A stretch of 64,000 bases of DNA from a virus. Under the pieces are notes generated by a model that was not told the DNA's origin, made no database searches, and saw nothing but the letters and a program-made list of their open reading frames with translations. Where the stretch lies: IMG/VR virus record IMGVR_UViG_3300013108_000468, positions 24,783 through 88,782 of that record. The stretch is one strand, 5' to 3'. Of this stretch, positions 24,182 through 32,080 are shown one piece after another. Position 1 is the first letter of the stretch, and each line of letters starts with the position of its first letter. The translations under genes and the position numbers were made by a program.

Positions 24182-24420
24182 TTTCCGAACCAAATCAGGC
24201 GGTTGCAGAAGACTTCTCTATGGGAGGTCCTGTTTGCTGCTGGGAAGAAAAAGCTGATTTGGCCAAGGTGTTGTTGTCCAACGGAAGAGAAATTCTTGTA
24301 ACTCAATCAGTTAAAGAAGTCTTCTCAAGGGTGATGGCGCTTGAAAAAAGCAGTGTGGGTTATTCGGTGACTATGGAAGGAAATGGTTTTTCCACAACAA
24401 CTATGGTGCCGAGCAAATGA
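24106..24420 (+). CDS. Unrecognised beta-rich protein
   Basis: 104 residues, TGGAGGAG upstream. Beta-strand-rich (MFIELTAYDDEEWVLTLVRA, NGREILVTQSV), of the kind seen in small SH3-like domains. Function unknown. A long hairpin follows. Confidence 0.55.
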   Translation: MFIELTAYDDEEWVLTLVRADDIVLISEPNQAVAEDFSMGGPVCCWEEKADLAKVLLSNGREILVTQSVKEVFSRVMALEKSSVGYSVTMEGNGFSTTTMVPSK

Positions 24421-24446
24421 TCCTGTATTATCATCCCTAATAAATA

Positions 24447-24491
24447 ACCCTGTCCCCGGCCCAGCCTCTGGTTGGGCTGGGGTCTCAGGGT
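24447..24491 (+). terminator. Long hairpin, probable terminator
   Basis: Outer stem ACCCTG/CAGGGT with inner CCCAGCC/GGCTGGG and a 7-nt loop. The following TAAATTTATT is only weakly U-rich. Confidence 0.5.
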
Positions 24492-24550
24492 AAATTTATT
24501 ACGTGTGTATTATAGAACAATGGGACTTAACTGACTCCAGGGGATAAGAA

Positions 24551-25018
24551 ATGATTTGTATTGATTTAAGCAGATTATACTTCGCAATTCGTGATCTAAA
24601 CGTCACGATAAATTACGAAAAGCTGCTTACCGTCTTAAAAGAAAAGACAAACAGTGAGACCGTGGAGGCCTTTACGAAGGCTGATCCAAAGAATGTAAAC
24701 CAAAGTAAATTTTTAAAGCGTTTAGAGGACCTGGGTTACAACCTACATGTGTATGACGTAACAACCCAGGCAGACGCCTTTACAGCAGAGATCTCGGCTA
24801 TGGCCGCTCTCTCTGAGGATAAAGAGATTACCATCCTCTCAAACGACCAAGCCCTTTTGGGCGTCTTCCGCCTGTTAGAAGAACGGGGAAGAAGTATGAC
24901 TCTCTGCTTTTTTAGTGAAAAGCTGGAGAAGCAATGGACCCCGAAAGTTCTTTGTGGGGACATTAAATTTATAGACTTATCGAATCCGGATATCCGAAAG
25001 GACATCACGAACAAATAG
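24551..25018 (+). CDS. NYN/PIN-like nuclease-fold protein
   Basis: 155 residues. The pattern CIDLSRLYFAIRDLN at the N-terminus, a middle DAFTAEISAMAAL with the acid D/E pair, then ITILSNDQALLGVFRLLEE and a late strand fits NYN (LabA/YacP-like PIN) domains, with acidic residues at the ends of strands 1, 3 and 4. NYN proteins are metal-dependent RNases. Expected ASD...D is replaced by LSNDQAL, so activity needs testing. Confidence 0.6.
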   Translation: MICIDLSRLYFAIRDLNVTINYEKLLTVLKEKTNSETVEAFTKADPKNVNQSKFLKRLEDLGYNLHVYDVTTQADAFTAEISAMAALSEDKEITILSNDQALLGVFRLLEERGRSMTLCFFSEKLEKQWTPKVLCGDIKFIDLSNPDIRKDITNK

Positions 25019-25026
25019 GAGTTGTT

Positions 25027-25536
<510 letters not shown>

Positions 25537-25557
25537 TACATAACAAGGAGGTTACTT

Positions 25558-25905
25558 ATGGAAAAAAATGGCAAATTAGTAGCCAACTTCTCAGCAACAA
25601 TTGATGAGGATAATTGGTTAGTATTGGAGCAAGCAGAGTATTGCTTTGAAACGTTTTTATTCGAGCCGCTAGCCGGAAATGATGGCGAAAAGCTCGGTCT
25701 AGGTACATGGTCAACCGACACTGCTACACACTTTCCCCCAGGAACTTGGACCTTCGCAATGCTAGAAGGGCCTAAGAAGGGAGAGCGCTTAGAGATGTGT
25801 TGGGACGGTATCTACTTCACGTGTCTCACTGACGGGTGGAGAATATCGTTCGGCCCAAATGGAAAGCCAGAGCGTCTTGAAGATGTGATTGGCGAAGCGC
25901 ATTAA
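25558..25905 (+). CDS. Unrecognised protein
   Basis: 115 residues from ATG 25558, AAGGAGG upstream. Acidic, aromatic-rich beta-type sequence. The end overlaps the convergent minus-strand gene by 80 nt. Confidence 0.55.
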   Translation: MEKNGKLVANFSATIDEDNWLVLEQAEYCFETFLFEPLAGNDGEKLGLGTWSTDTATHFPPGTWTFAMLEGPKKGERLEMCWDGIYFTCLTDGWRISFGPNGKPERLEDVIGEAH

Positions 25906-26695
25906 TAAATCCAAGCTTAAGCTTCCCTTTGGAGGCGAGTGCTAAAGCTGCTCGGGTAAACTTACGTGCCCGATTCTTAGACATGCCCGCAATTGTGGGG
26001 ACTGGGCCGGGTTTGTGCGTTAGGGGCTCTCCAGCTAGTTCTGGAAGCCCCAGCGCTGCCCGTTCAGCAGGTAAATTTTTCTTGGTCTCAGCTACAGCTT
26101 TAAGGGCTTCTTCAAACTTGGGCTGCATTGCCTTGGTAAGCTTAGCCTTCTTTCCTTGAGCCCTGTACCCAAAGTCTCGTTGGATTCTTTCGGGTTGTGC
26201 GGTCCTCCAGGCCTCTGACCTCGGTTTTGGGGTCGTGTCCTTGGTTTCTGGGACAAGCATATTTCTAAACTTGTTCCACCCCATCGCAACAGTGCCTTGC
26301 CGAAGGCCCATCTCCTTCGTCCTAACGGTATTGAATGTGTAGTTTGGTGGTAACCCGGCAGCACGCCTGTTCTCCAGGACGACATACCCATCCTGACCAG
26401 GGAACCTGAGGCCAATCTGGTTGGGGAGCTTGCTCACATTTTTTGCGCTTGAGGAATAGATCTTACCGTCTGCACCCGTAAGTCGGATGGATTCGGGTCG
26501 GGCACCCAATCTTTGGATGAGATCCTTTACCTGCTTGGCCACATCAGAAGGATTAGAGGAGTTTCCCCTCTGCATTAATCTCTCTAAAGCGTGTGCAGCA
26601 GAATCCTTTGGACCCTTCTTAAATTGGTCATCACCAAACGCGGCCAGCTTGACGTGCGATTTTCTAATTAGATATTTATTGAGTAACTCAAACAT
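25826..26695 (-). CDS. Virion-like basic protein inside the plus-strand block
   Basis: 289 residues from ATG 26695 (MFELLNKYLIRKSHVKLAAF). Lys/Ala-rich with an arginine-rich end (KNRARKFTRAALALASKGK). Its N-terminus resembles those of the Lys/Ala-rich proteins in the 51-62 kb virion module, so an internal head protein is suspected. Isolated from that module by more than 16 kb. No enzyme motif. Confidence 0.5.
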   Translation of the reverse strand: MFELLNKYLIRKSHVKLAAFGDDQFKKGPKDSAAHALERLMQRGNSSNPSDVAKQVKDLIQRLGARPESIRLTGADGKIYSSSAKNVSKLPNQIGLRFPGQDGYVVLENRRAAGLPPNYTFNTVRTKEMGLRQGTVAMGWNKFRNMLVPETKDTTPKPRSEAWRTAQPERIQRDFGYRAQGKKAKLTKAMQPKFEEALKAVAETKKNLPAERAALGLPELAGEPLTHKPGPVPTIAGMSKNRARKFTRAALALASKGKLKLGFINALRQSHLQDALAFHLGRTIFSTRQ

Positions 26696-26742
26696 CGTGA
26701 TACCTCTCACGCGTATGCTACAGCAGAAGGCCGGGGCGTGGA

Positions 26743-27000
26743 ATGAAGACTATAATACACGTTAACCAGCACGTGATTAAAAAGAATGCCAAGAAGGATC
26801 TCCGAGATCCTGTTCTTACCGTAAAAACTTATAAACAAAACGTTTACGGACATGAAGCTATCCTATTTGACCAAGATGGTCGAGAGGTGGCCAAAGTAAT
26901 ATATCGACCGGACAAACCCCTGGGTTGTGGGGCCAAAGTCTGGATTGAAACACACAACCCAGTAGACGTTATTATACTCGAAGACGAGGAGGAAGACTAA
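26743..27000 (+). CDS. Conserved small phage/plasmid protein
   Basis: 85 residues. MKTIIHVNQHVIKKNAKK, VLTVKTYKQNVYGHEAI and VIYRPDKPLGCGAKVWIETH match a widespread unassigned family. Its stop overlaps the next start (TAATG). Confidence 0.7.
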   Translation: MKTIIHVNQHVIKKNAKKDLRDPVLTVKTYKQNVYGHEAILFDQDGREVAKVIYRPDKPLGCGAKVWIETHNPVDVIILEDEEED

Positions 27001-27614
27001 TGCATGTATTACACTTAATAGCTGTTGAAGCGGACAGCAAAGAAGAAGCAGTAGAGATGGCGGAAGCAGCCATAGAGCCCTACGGAGACGGACAAGTCTG
27101 GGACTGGTACTCAGTCGGAGGGCGCTGGAAGGGGCTGTTCGGTTTGAATGAAGACGGAACCGATAAAAACGTATTACAGTTCTCAGAAGACCCTGAGCAA
27201 TTCAGGAAATCCCTTGCTCGTGTGGCCGAATCGCAGAACAGGGAATTCACAGAAAACGTTGATAAGGTCTTTGGCCGAACGATCACCGAGGCGGATGTCA
27301 GGAATCTGTGGGGCCTGGAAGTCCACGACAAAAAAGGTGCTGCTGAACGAATCAGCGAAAGTAACAAGGAGTTTGGGGAGAAGTTCTCCGCACTCAAAGA
27401 CTTGGATAAATTGCCCGAAGACGATGGCCCTATGGGGTTTGGTATGTTGGGCTTCTATCTTATAAAGATAGGTCAGTCTCTGAGTGGAAGGTACTGCTTC
27501 GAGTCCTATTTTTTCGATGCCGTTATTTACGGAACGCGAGTGCAGGATACAATGCACCGTTGTGAGGAAAGCCCAGAACACCAGTATCTGGTTGCTGTAG
27601 ATTTACATAACTAA
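27000..27614 (+). CDS. Conserved phage protein (WYSVGGRWKG type)
   Basis: 204 residues. WDWYSVGGRWKGLFG near residue 40 recurs in unassigned phage and plasmid proteins. The rest is acidic alpha/beta. Coupled to the gene before by a 1-nt overlap. Confidence 0.65.
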   Translation: MHVLHLIAVEADSKEEAVEMAEAAIEPYGDGQVWDWYSVGGRWKGLFGLNEDGTDKNVLQFSEDPEQFRKSLARVAESQNREFTENVDKVFGRTITEADVRNLWGLEVHDKKGAAERISESNKEFGEKFSALKDLDKLPEDDGPMGFGMLGFYLIKIGQSLSGRYCFESYFFDAVIYGTRVQDTMHRCEESPEHQYLVAVDLHN

Positions 27615-27629
27615 CTTAGGGGTTAGACG

Positions 27630-27854
27630 ATGAGAGACAATAATTCTGTTTACGAGGACAAGCCACTAACAGTGTACCTCGGAGAAAGTGGGGAGGCGCA
27701 CGATACAAATCGTATTGATGTGTTACCAAACGAAAAAGTCGTTAATAACAGAAGAATTTCTGTTTCTGTTAGTAATCGTGGTATCACTATTACAGACATC
27801 GAAAATCAAATAACCCTAATGAGCGTGGACTTCAATGACCTACCAAATAAGTAA
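27630..27854 (+). CDS. Unrecognised small protein
   Basis: 74 residues, beta-rich (RISVSVSNRGITITDIENQ). Overlaps the next gene by 20 nt. Confidence 0.5.
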   Translation: MRDNNSVYEDKPLTVYLGESGEAHDTNRIDVLPNEKVVNNRRISVSVSNRGITITDIENQITLMSVDFNDLPNK

Positions 27855-28068
27855 CGACGAGCTTGGTTGTATGCTCCGCGAAGTGCGGAATACAAGCCCA
27901 AGTATTTCTACATTCACCATGTCCTTGCAGCAGGCCCGGTCCCTAATAGAAGAGGTCTATAGGGAAAGAAACCAGGCCCCAGAGAACGCTAGGAACAGAC
28001 ATATTGATGTCTTCGATTTGTCTTCGGGCACCATGGGTGTCTGGGGGGGATACGAAGATACTGATTAA
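27835..28068 (+). CDS. Unrecognised small protein
   Basis: 77 residues from ATG 27835. Helical centre (MSLQQARSLIEEVYRERN). No motif. Confidence 0.5.
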   Translation: MTYQISNDELGCMLREVRNTSPSISTFTMSLQQARSLIEEVYRERNQAPENARNRHIDVFDLSSGTMGVWGGYEDTD

Positions 28069-28077
28069 GGAGAATCC

Positions 28078-28626
28078 ATGCCAAACTGGTGTGAAAATAA
28101 TATCGAGATATCTGGGCCAGCCGACAAGCTGGCCCTTTTTGTTTCTAAGATAAAAGAGGGTGATGGGCTGTTGTCAGCGCACTACCCAATGCCCGAATCA
28201 AAGGTTCAGCAATTAAACGAAAGCGAAGACTGCTTTCTGCACGAAATTCGAAGAAGTATTGGGACTGATAAAGAGCCTACCCTGGATAAGGCTTGGTACT
28301 ATTGGAAGGTCCATAACTGGGGAACCAAGTGGGATATCCCGAACGAAGACCTCAGTTATTGCGACCTAACCCCAGAAGATAAAACGTGGACCGTGAGCTT
28401 CATGAGCGCGTGGAGTCCGCCAGTGGCGTGGCTCCACAAAGTTTCGGAGGACAACCCAGACCTAGAGTTCTGCCTCGAATTTGTTGAATACGGGTGCTGG
28501 TTCGCTGGGGCGATGACTTGGAAAGATGGGGGAATGCACGACTGCAAAGAGGGTAAGCCGGATGAATTTGACTTCTGTGCAGAGCGAGTAGATTACCTAG
28601 AGCAAATGGAGGACGATAATGAGTAA
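28078..28626 (+). CDS. Api92-like protein (ferredoxin-like domain family)
   Basis: 182 residues. MPNWCENNIEISGPADKL at the start, YYWKVHNWGTKWD, FMSAWSPPVAWLHKV and the FVEYGCWFAG segment are characteristic of the Api92/DUF1281 family found on phages and plasmids. The fold is ferredoxin-like; function unknown. AAGGAG upstream. Confidence 0.75.
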   Translation: MPNWCENNIEISGPADKLALFVSKIKEGDGLLSAHYPMPESKVQQLNESEDCFLHEIRRSIGTDKEPTLDKAWYYWKVHNWGTKWDIPNEDLSYCDLTPEDKTWTVSFMSAWSPPVAWLHKVSEDNPDLEFCLEFVEYGCWFAGAMTWKDGGMHDCKEGKPDEFDFCAERVDYLEQMEDDNE

Positions 28627-28888
28627 TGAAGTAAATAAAGATACACAAGAATCTAAAGAAGAATTAAAAAAATTTTCAGAGTTCGCGCAAGTGCTTGATA
28701 AAGCTGGACTATTCCCGAGAGCTTATGATATTCCCAACCTAGAAAAGCTGTACTACGCAGCGGAACAGGTACACAAGCATTTGTGTACTCTGGACACGGG
28801 CTACTACAAAGAAGCTAGGGGGGTTAAGCTCATCTCTCTGGCCAACGCATATGCGGAATGCCATAACGGCTTGCGCCAGCTTGAGTAG
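28619..28888 (+). CDS. Unrecognised small helical protein
   Basis: 89 residues; Lys/Glu-rich helices (KDTQESKEELKKFSEFAQ). Overlaps the previous gene by 8 nt. Confidence 0.55.
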   Translation: MSNEVNKDTQESKEELKKFSEFAQVLDKAGLFPRAYDIPNLEKLYYAAEQVHKHLCTLDTGYYKEARGVKLISLANAYAECHNGLRQLE

Positions 28889-28908
28889 CTTAATCTGGAG
28901 GAAACAAA

Positions 28909-29136
28909 ATGAAAAAGCTCTTGAAAATTTTGAGTGTAGCCGCCCTTCTCGGCCTGATTGCCGGGGCCGGTGCGGGAGCAGGAATGTTCTTCGGTGTTAT
29001 CGATACACCAGAAAGCATTGCTAAGCTTTCCGGAGATGATGATGACTCCGCTGCGAGTCAACCAGACGCCGGAAGCACCGCTGGGGACGTAGGTAAGTCT
29101 GACGCAACTGAAGGCGACGCTGCCTCTGACGAATAG
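28909..29136 (+). CDS. Small membrane or exported protein with acidic tail
   Basis: 75 residues. Basic start (MKKLLK), hydrophobic Gly/Ala segment (about 8-28, LLGLIAGAGAGAGMFFGV), then an Asp/Ser-rich tail. A pinholin-like or membrane-anchor role is possible. GGAGG upstream. Confidence 0.55.
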   Translation: MKKLLKILSVAALLGLIAGAGAGAGMFFGVIDTPESIAKLSGDDDDSAASQPDAGSTAGDVGKSDATEGDAASDE

Positions 29137-29145
29137 GAGCCCACC

Positions 29146-29460
29146 GTGAAAAGGCAACTTCCGAAAGCAATCTCAATTGGTGGACACACTCTTAAAGTAC
29201 TACGGAAAAAGGGACTGCTGGACGATTTTGATGCTTATGGGATCTTCGATGGGGTTGATCTAACGATCACCATCGATGCATCCCTAAGCAACACCATGGC
29301 GTGGGAAACCTTATGGCACGAAGTAGTTGAAGCTATTAACTTCTTCTCAGAAGCCGAGATGGAACATAAGTCCATCCAAGTTTTTGGTTTATTGCTCCAC
29401 CAAACGATAAACTCGATATTTACAGAAAAACGTAGTAAGAAGACTGACAAGAAAGGTTAG
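29146..29460 (+). CDS. Metallopeptidase-like phage protein (HEVVE motif)
   Basis: 104 residues from GTG 29146. TLWHEVVEAINFFSE with MEHKSIQVFGLLLHQ resembles a family of small phage proteins in which the usual HExxH is HExxE. A zinc site is possible but the second His is missing, so peptidase activity is doubtful. Confidence 0.5.
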   Translation: MKRQLPKAISIGGHTLKVLRKKGLLDDFDAYGIFDGVDLTITIDASLSNTMAWETLWHEVVEAINFFSEAEMEHKSIQVFGLLLHQTINSIFTEKRSKKTDKKG

Positions 29461-29509
29461 CTCTTTAGCTGGACCATTTTTTGTATTATCAGTTATACTG
29501 GTGGACAGT

Positions 29510-29938
29510 ATGTTATCTCATGTTGAAAACGGTCGGATAAAGCACAAGCGGTCCCCCATCGATGGGACCGGGAGCTTCAGTGTGCGCGGCCACAAGGCTG
29601 GGGAAGTCCTCGGCGTTGCCTTAATAAGAAAGAGCGGTAAGCCCACGGGTGATGTTTATAAGGACTATCACCAAACCCTTCTGGGGGATTACTTCAACCA
29701 CTCACCTGTGGCCAATGTGGGTTTACGGAAATCCGGCAAAAAACTTATTGCCTATGCCACTAAAGATATCGCTCCGGGCGAGGAAATGGTAGCTGACTAT
29801 AGGGAGCCGCTCTCACCTGTAAAAGACGAGGTGACTCCTGAGTGGGACCGAAAGGCGTTGGCTGCTATGTCTAAGAAAGCCTCTATGTCTATAAAAAAGT
29901 CCATACTTATCGGCGGACTCAGGTTTACGAGGCCCTAA
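29510..29938 (+). CDS. SET-domain protein (putative protein lysine methyltransferase)
   Basis: 142 residues from ATG 29510. SET landmarks in order: GTGSFSVRGHKAGEVLG, YFNHSPVANVGL (the NHS motif that binds SAM) and ATKDIAPGEEMVADYRE (the terminal ELxxDY-like strand). SET enzymes methylate lysines, typically in histones or ribosomal proteins; phage examples exist but targets are unknown. Single gene close to the ubiquitin-like cassette. A basic helix follows the domain. Start chosen by proximity to GGTGG. Confidence 0.78.
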   Translation: MLSHVENGRIKHKRSPIDGTGSFSVRGHKAGEVLGVALIRKSGKPTGDVYKDYHQTLLGDYFNHSPVANVGLRKSGKKLIAYATKDIAPGEEMVADYREPLSPVKDEVTPEWDRKALAAMSKKASMSIKKSILIGGLRFTRP

Positions 29939-29988
29939 CACAAGGAGTGTGCGTTCGCCGGATGTAGTGCAAATTACAGAATTACTAA

Positions 29989-30440
29989 GGTATAATAACA
30001 CTGATGAAGGCTAATTTACGTTAGTTCCTTTCATGATGACACGGAAACCGAGGTCACTGTCACCAAAGTTGTTTTTACGCTGCCATCCTAGGTAGGTGGC
30101 AATTCAAACAACAGGGGCACACCTGTCAGGCCCTAGGTTCATCTTATGATCGGATGTTAAAGAAGCTTCATTGTCTGCGCGTAGCCAGTCCCATTCGTGG
30201 GAAAGATACGCTGACAGTCGGGAAAAGACCGCTCTAAGAGTAAGTAGGTTTCAGTGTAAATCCAAAGTTGGTTTCACCATTGTTTCTGAGAAATGCTTGA
30301 CTAGGCTGGCCCGCCAAAACAGGGCCTTGAATCCTGTAGCTTCGCACCGAATGGAAAGTTTCTTGTTGGGATACAGCAAGAAGCAATAGCTTGTCTGTGC
30401 GGACTGCTGGGGGCAACGGAAACGTAACCAGGAGAGTATA
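29989..30440 (+). ncRNA. Gene-free, apparently structured transcript region (candidate ncRNA or long leader)
   Basis: No convincing CDS between 29939 and 30440. GGTATAAT at 29989-29996 is a good -10. Downstream are several stem-loops: CTAA-TTTACG-TTAG near 30012; TGCCA..TGGCA near 30081-30101; GCGTA/TACGC enclosing TCCCA-TTCG-TGGGA at about 30178-30211; CAGG/CCTG near 30321; TTCTTG/CAAGAA near 30360-30382. The size and tRNA-phage context recall large phage ncRNAs (ROOL/GOLLD type), but I cannot match a family. It could also be the leader of the lytic transglycosylase gene. Confidence 0.45.
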
Positions 30441-31061
30441 ATGAGGAGAACTTTACTAACACTTTTTGCGTTCGGTTTTATGAGCGCTGCTTGTTTAAGT
30501 ATTTCTATGGCCCAAGTAAAAAAGGCCAAGTACAGTGGTTCCGGAAGGAATCCCCCAAAGTCTCTGAGCGAAAGACATATCTCTCAGATCAAGAGGGTTC
30601 TCCCGCTTATTCCTGGCGAGTATGACGCATACGAAATTATCGGTATTGGGATGGTTGAGTCCGGTCTCACTGATCGGGCTATTAGCCACACCGGTGATTA
30701 TGGGCTGATGCAGGTTAACTGCCGCATCCACAGAAAACGACTAAAAAAGGTTTTCGGATTTAATGACTGTGAGAAGGACATGCTTGTCGTAGAGAATAAT
30801 ATGAAAGCGTCTCTTCTCTTAATCTCATTATTTCGGAAAAATTATAGGCAGTGTCGTGGTACCAAAGTGTTTGCCTGCTACAACGGCGGGCAAGGCTGGA
30901 AGTATGTCCAAAATAAATGCCTCGACAAGTGTGGTACCGATTCCCAGTGTAGGAAATGTACTCGACCGGCGAGGTATTCAAATAGCGTCAAAAAACATAT
31001 TCGATTCCTAAAAAGAAAATATTCGGTTTTATTTAAGGACCACCCCTCTCAGAAGCGATAG
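30441..31061 (+). CDS. Secreted lytic transglycosylase (SLT fold)
   Basis: 206 residues. Signal peptide MRRTLLTLFAFGFMSAACLS with a likely SPase I site SMA/Q. SLT motif: MVESGLTDRAISHTGDYGLMQVN, with catalytic Glu about residue 73, and later FACYNGGQGW. Cleaves the glycan strand of peptidoglycan. Six late Cys suggest disulfides. Export makes it either a SAR-like/secreted lysis enzyme or a virion part. AGGAGAG precedes ATG. It directly follows the structured gap. Confidence 0.8.
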   Translation: MRRTLLTLFAFGFMSAACLSISMAQVKKAKYSGSGRNPPKSLSERHISQIKRVLPLIPGEYDAYEIIGIGMVESGLTDRAISHTGDYGLMQVNCRIHRKRLKKVFGFNDCEKDMLVVENNMKASLLLISLFRKNYRQCRGTKVFACYNGGQGWKYVQNKCLDKCGTDSQCRKCTRPARYSNSVKKHIRFLKRKYSVLFKDHPSQKR

Positions 31062-31082
31062 CCGAGCAGAAAAAGAGGATCA

Positions 31083-31442
31083 ATGGTTGAGAGAACTGAC
31101 ACTCCGGAAACTGGGCGTGAAGATTATTATGCGCTAATATCTAAAGTTTTGGAGAACCGAAAGAAGGTTAAAACAGCGTCACACAAGGGCTGGGATTTGA
31201 CCTGCTATGTGGGACGGAGACCATCCTTCGAGAACGATAATGTGACATTTATAGAGTATAGCGTTTACGCTACAGCAGGCGATATCGGCAAAAGCCAAAC
31301 GCCAGACATGTCTAATGTACCACGAGCAATTCGTGTAGATTTTGATGATTCATCAGTAGTTACCCTCAATGCAGAAAGCATGGAAGAAATAACGGGTAAG
31401 CTACAAAAGATTTTCAACGGTTTCCGTTGGGATCTAGTCTAA
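31083..31442 (+). CDS. Unrecognised protein preceding the Ubl gene
   Basis: 119 residues. Alpha/beta (SHKGWDLTCYVGRRPSF, YSVYATAGDIG, IRVDFDDSSVVTL). Ends 15 nt before the Ubl gene, so probably on the same transcript. Function unknown; could belong to the conjugation cassette. Confidence 0.6.
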   Translation: MVERTDTPETGREDYYALISKVLENRKKVKTASHKGWDLTCYVGRRPSFENDNVTFIEYSVYATAGDIGKSQTPDMSNVPRAIRVDFDDSSVVTLNAESMEEITGKLQKIFNGFRWDLV

Positions 31443-31457
31443 GGAGACTAACTAGTT

Positions 31458-31967
31458 ATGCAAAACATTGATTACTTGAACGAAACGTTGGGGTCAGCAA
31501 CCTCAGCACGAGATTCTTTCGTTGCCAACATGGGAACAGACTACAGTCGAAGCAACCTCGACCGCTTGCAGGCGCTCCAGTCTGCTGTAAACGAGGCGCA
31601 AAGCCGACTTGAATCAGCAACGAACAGCAACGGAACTAATGGTTCTGGTGGTGTTAACGGAGGAGGAAACATCTCCTTCGCCGCCCCGTCCACAAGCACA
31701 GTCAGCGCCGCTGACATGTGTGTTGTTACGCTTATCCGAAATGGTAAGTCTGACCGTTGCCTTGAAGTTCGCACTGACTCCACTCTTGGAGACATCGTGA
31801 GTACGCTAAATACGCAAGAGGGCGGCTGGGATATTCGCAGCCTCACCTTCAAGCGACGAGTTGGCCCTGGCCAAACCGCAGACATTACGGACCCGAACAG
31901 CACCGTTCTCGGTGAAGGGCCGCATGAGATTTGGGTTGGTAACAAGGTTGCTGGTGGACGACAGTAG
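31458..31967 (+). CDS. Ubiquitin-like protein with processed-type GG C-terminus
   Basis: 169 residues, AAGGAG upstream. Residues 1-55 form a helical/coiled region, 56-84 a Gly/Asn/Ser linker, and 86-165 a beta-grasp-like domain (CVVTLIRNGKSDRCLEV hairpin, TLGDIVSTL helix, then strands ending HEIWVGNKVAGG). The chain ends G166-G167-R168-Q169. Two residues after GG are typical of ubiquitin-like precursors trimmed by a JAMM or similar peptidase before activation. E2, JAMM and E1 genes follow in order. A terminator separates it from them, so it may be made in excess. Beta-grasp assignment is from pattern and context. Confidence 0.75.
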   Translation: MQNIDYLNETLGSATSARDSFVANMGTDYSRSNLDRLQALQSAVNEAQSRLESATNSNGTNGSGGVNGGGNISFAAPSTSTVSAADMCVVTLIRNGKSDRCLEVRTDSTLGDIVSTLNTQEGGWDIRSLTFKRRVGPGQTADITDPNSTVLGEGPHEIWVGNKVAGGRQ

Positions 31968-31990
31968 TCGTTACTAGTCTCCTGACCCAA

Positions 31991-32022
31991 ACTCGTTATA
32001 CCTGACCAATAATATAACGAGT
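31991..32022. promoter_or_regulatory. Perfect 10-bp inverted repeat (operator-like)
   Basis: ACTCGTTATA (31991-32000) and TATAACGAGT (32013-32022) with a 12-nt spacer, in the gap between the Ubl and E2 genes. The spacing suits a dimeric repressor, or an RNA hairpin before the terminator. Confidence 0.5.
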
Positions 32023-32032
32023 AATAAAAGTG

Positions 32033-32069
32033 GCGGGTGTCCCCTTCGGGGGGCATCCGCTATTTTTTT
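32033..32069 (+). terminator. Strong rho-independent terminator between Ubl and E2 genes
   Basis: A 12-bp stem (GCGGGTGTCCCC with GGGGGCATCCGC) capped by TTCG, then TATTTTTTT. Confidence 0.88.
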
Positions 32070-32080
32070 GTGGAGAAACT

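Noticed and set aside
30171-30389. 72-codon frame inside the structured gap
   Set aside because: No ribosome site, composition unlike a protein, and it spans several hairpins. A CDS cannot be fully excluded.
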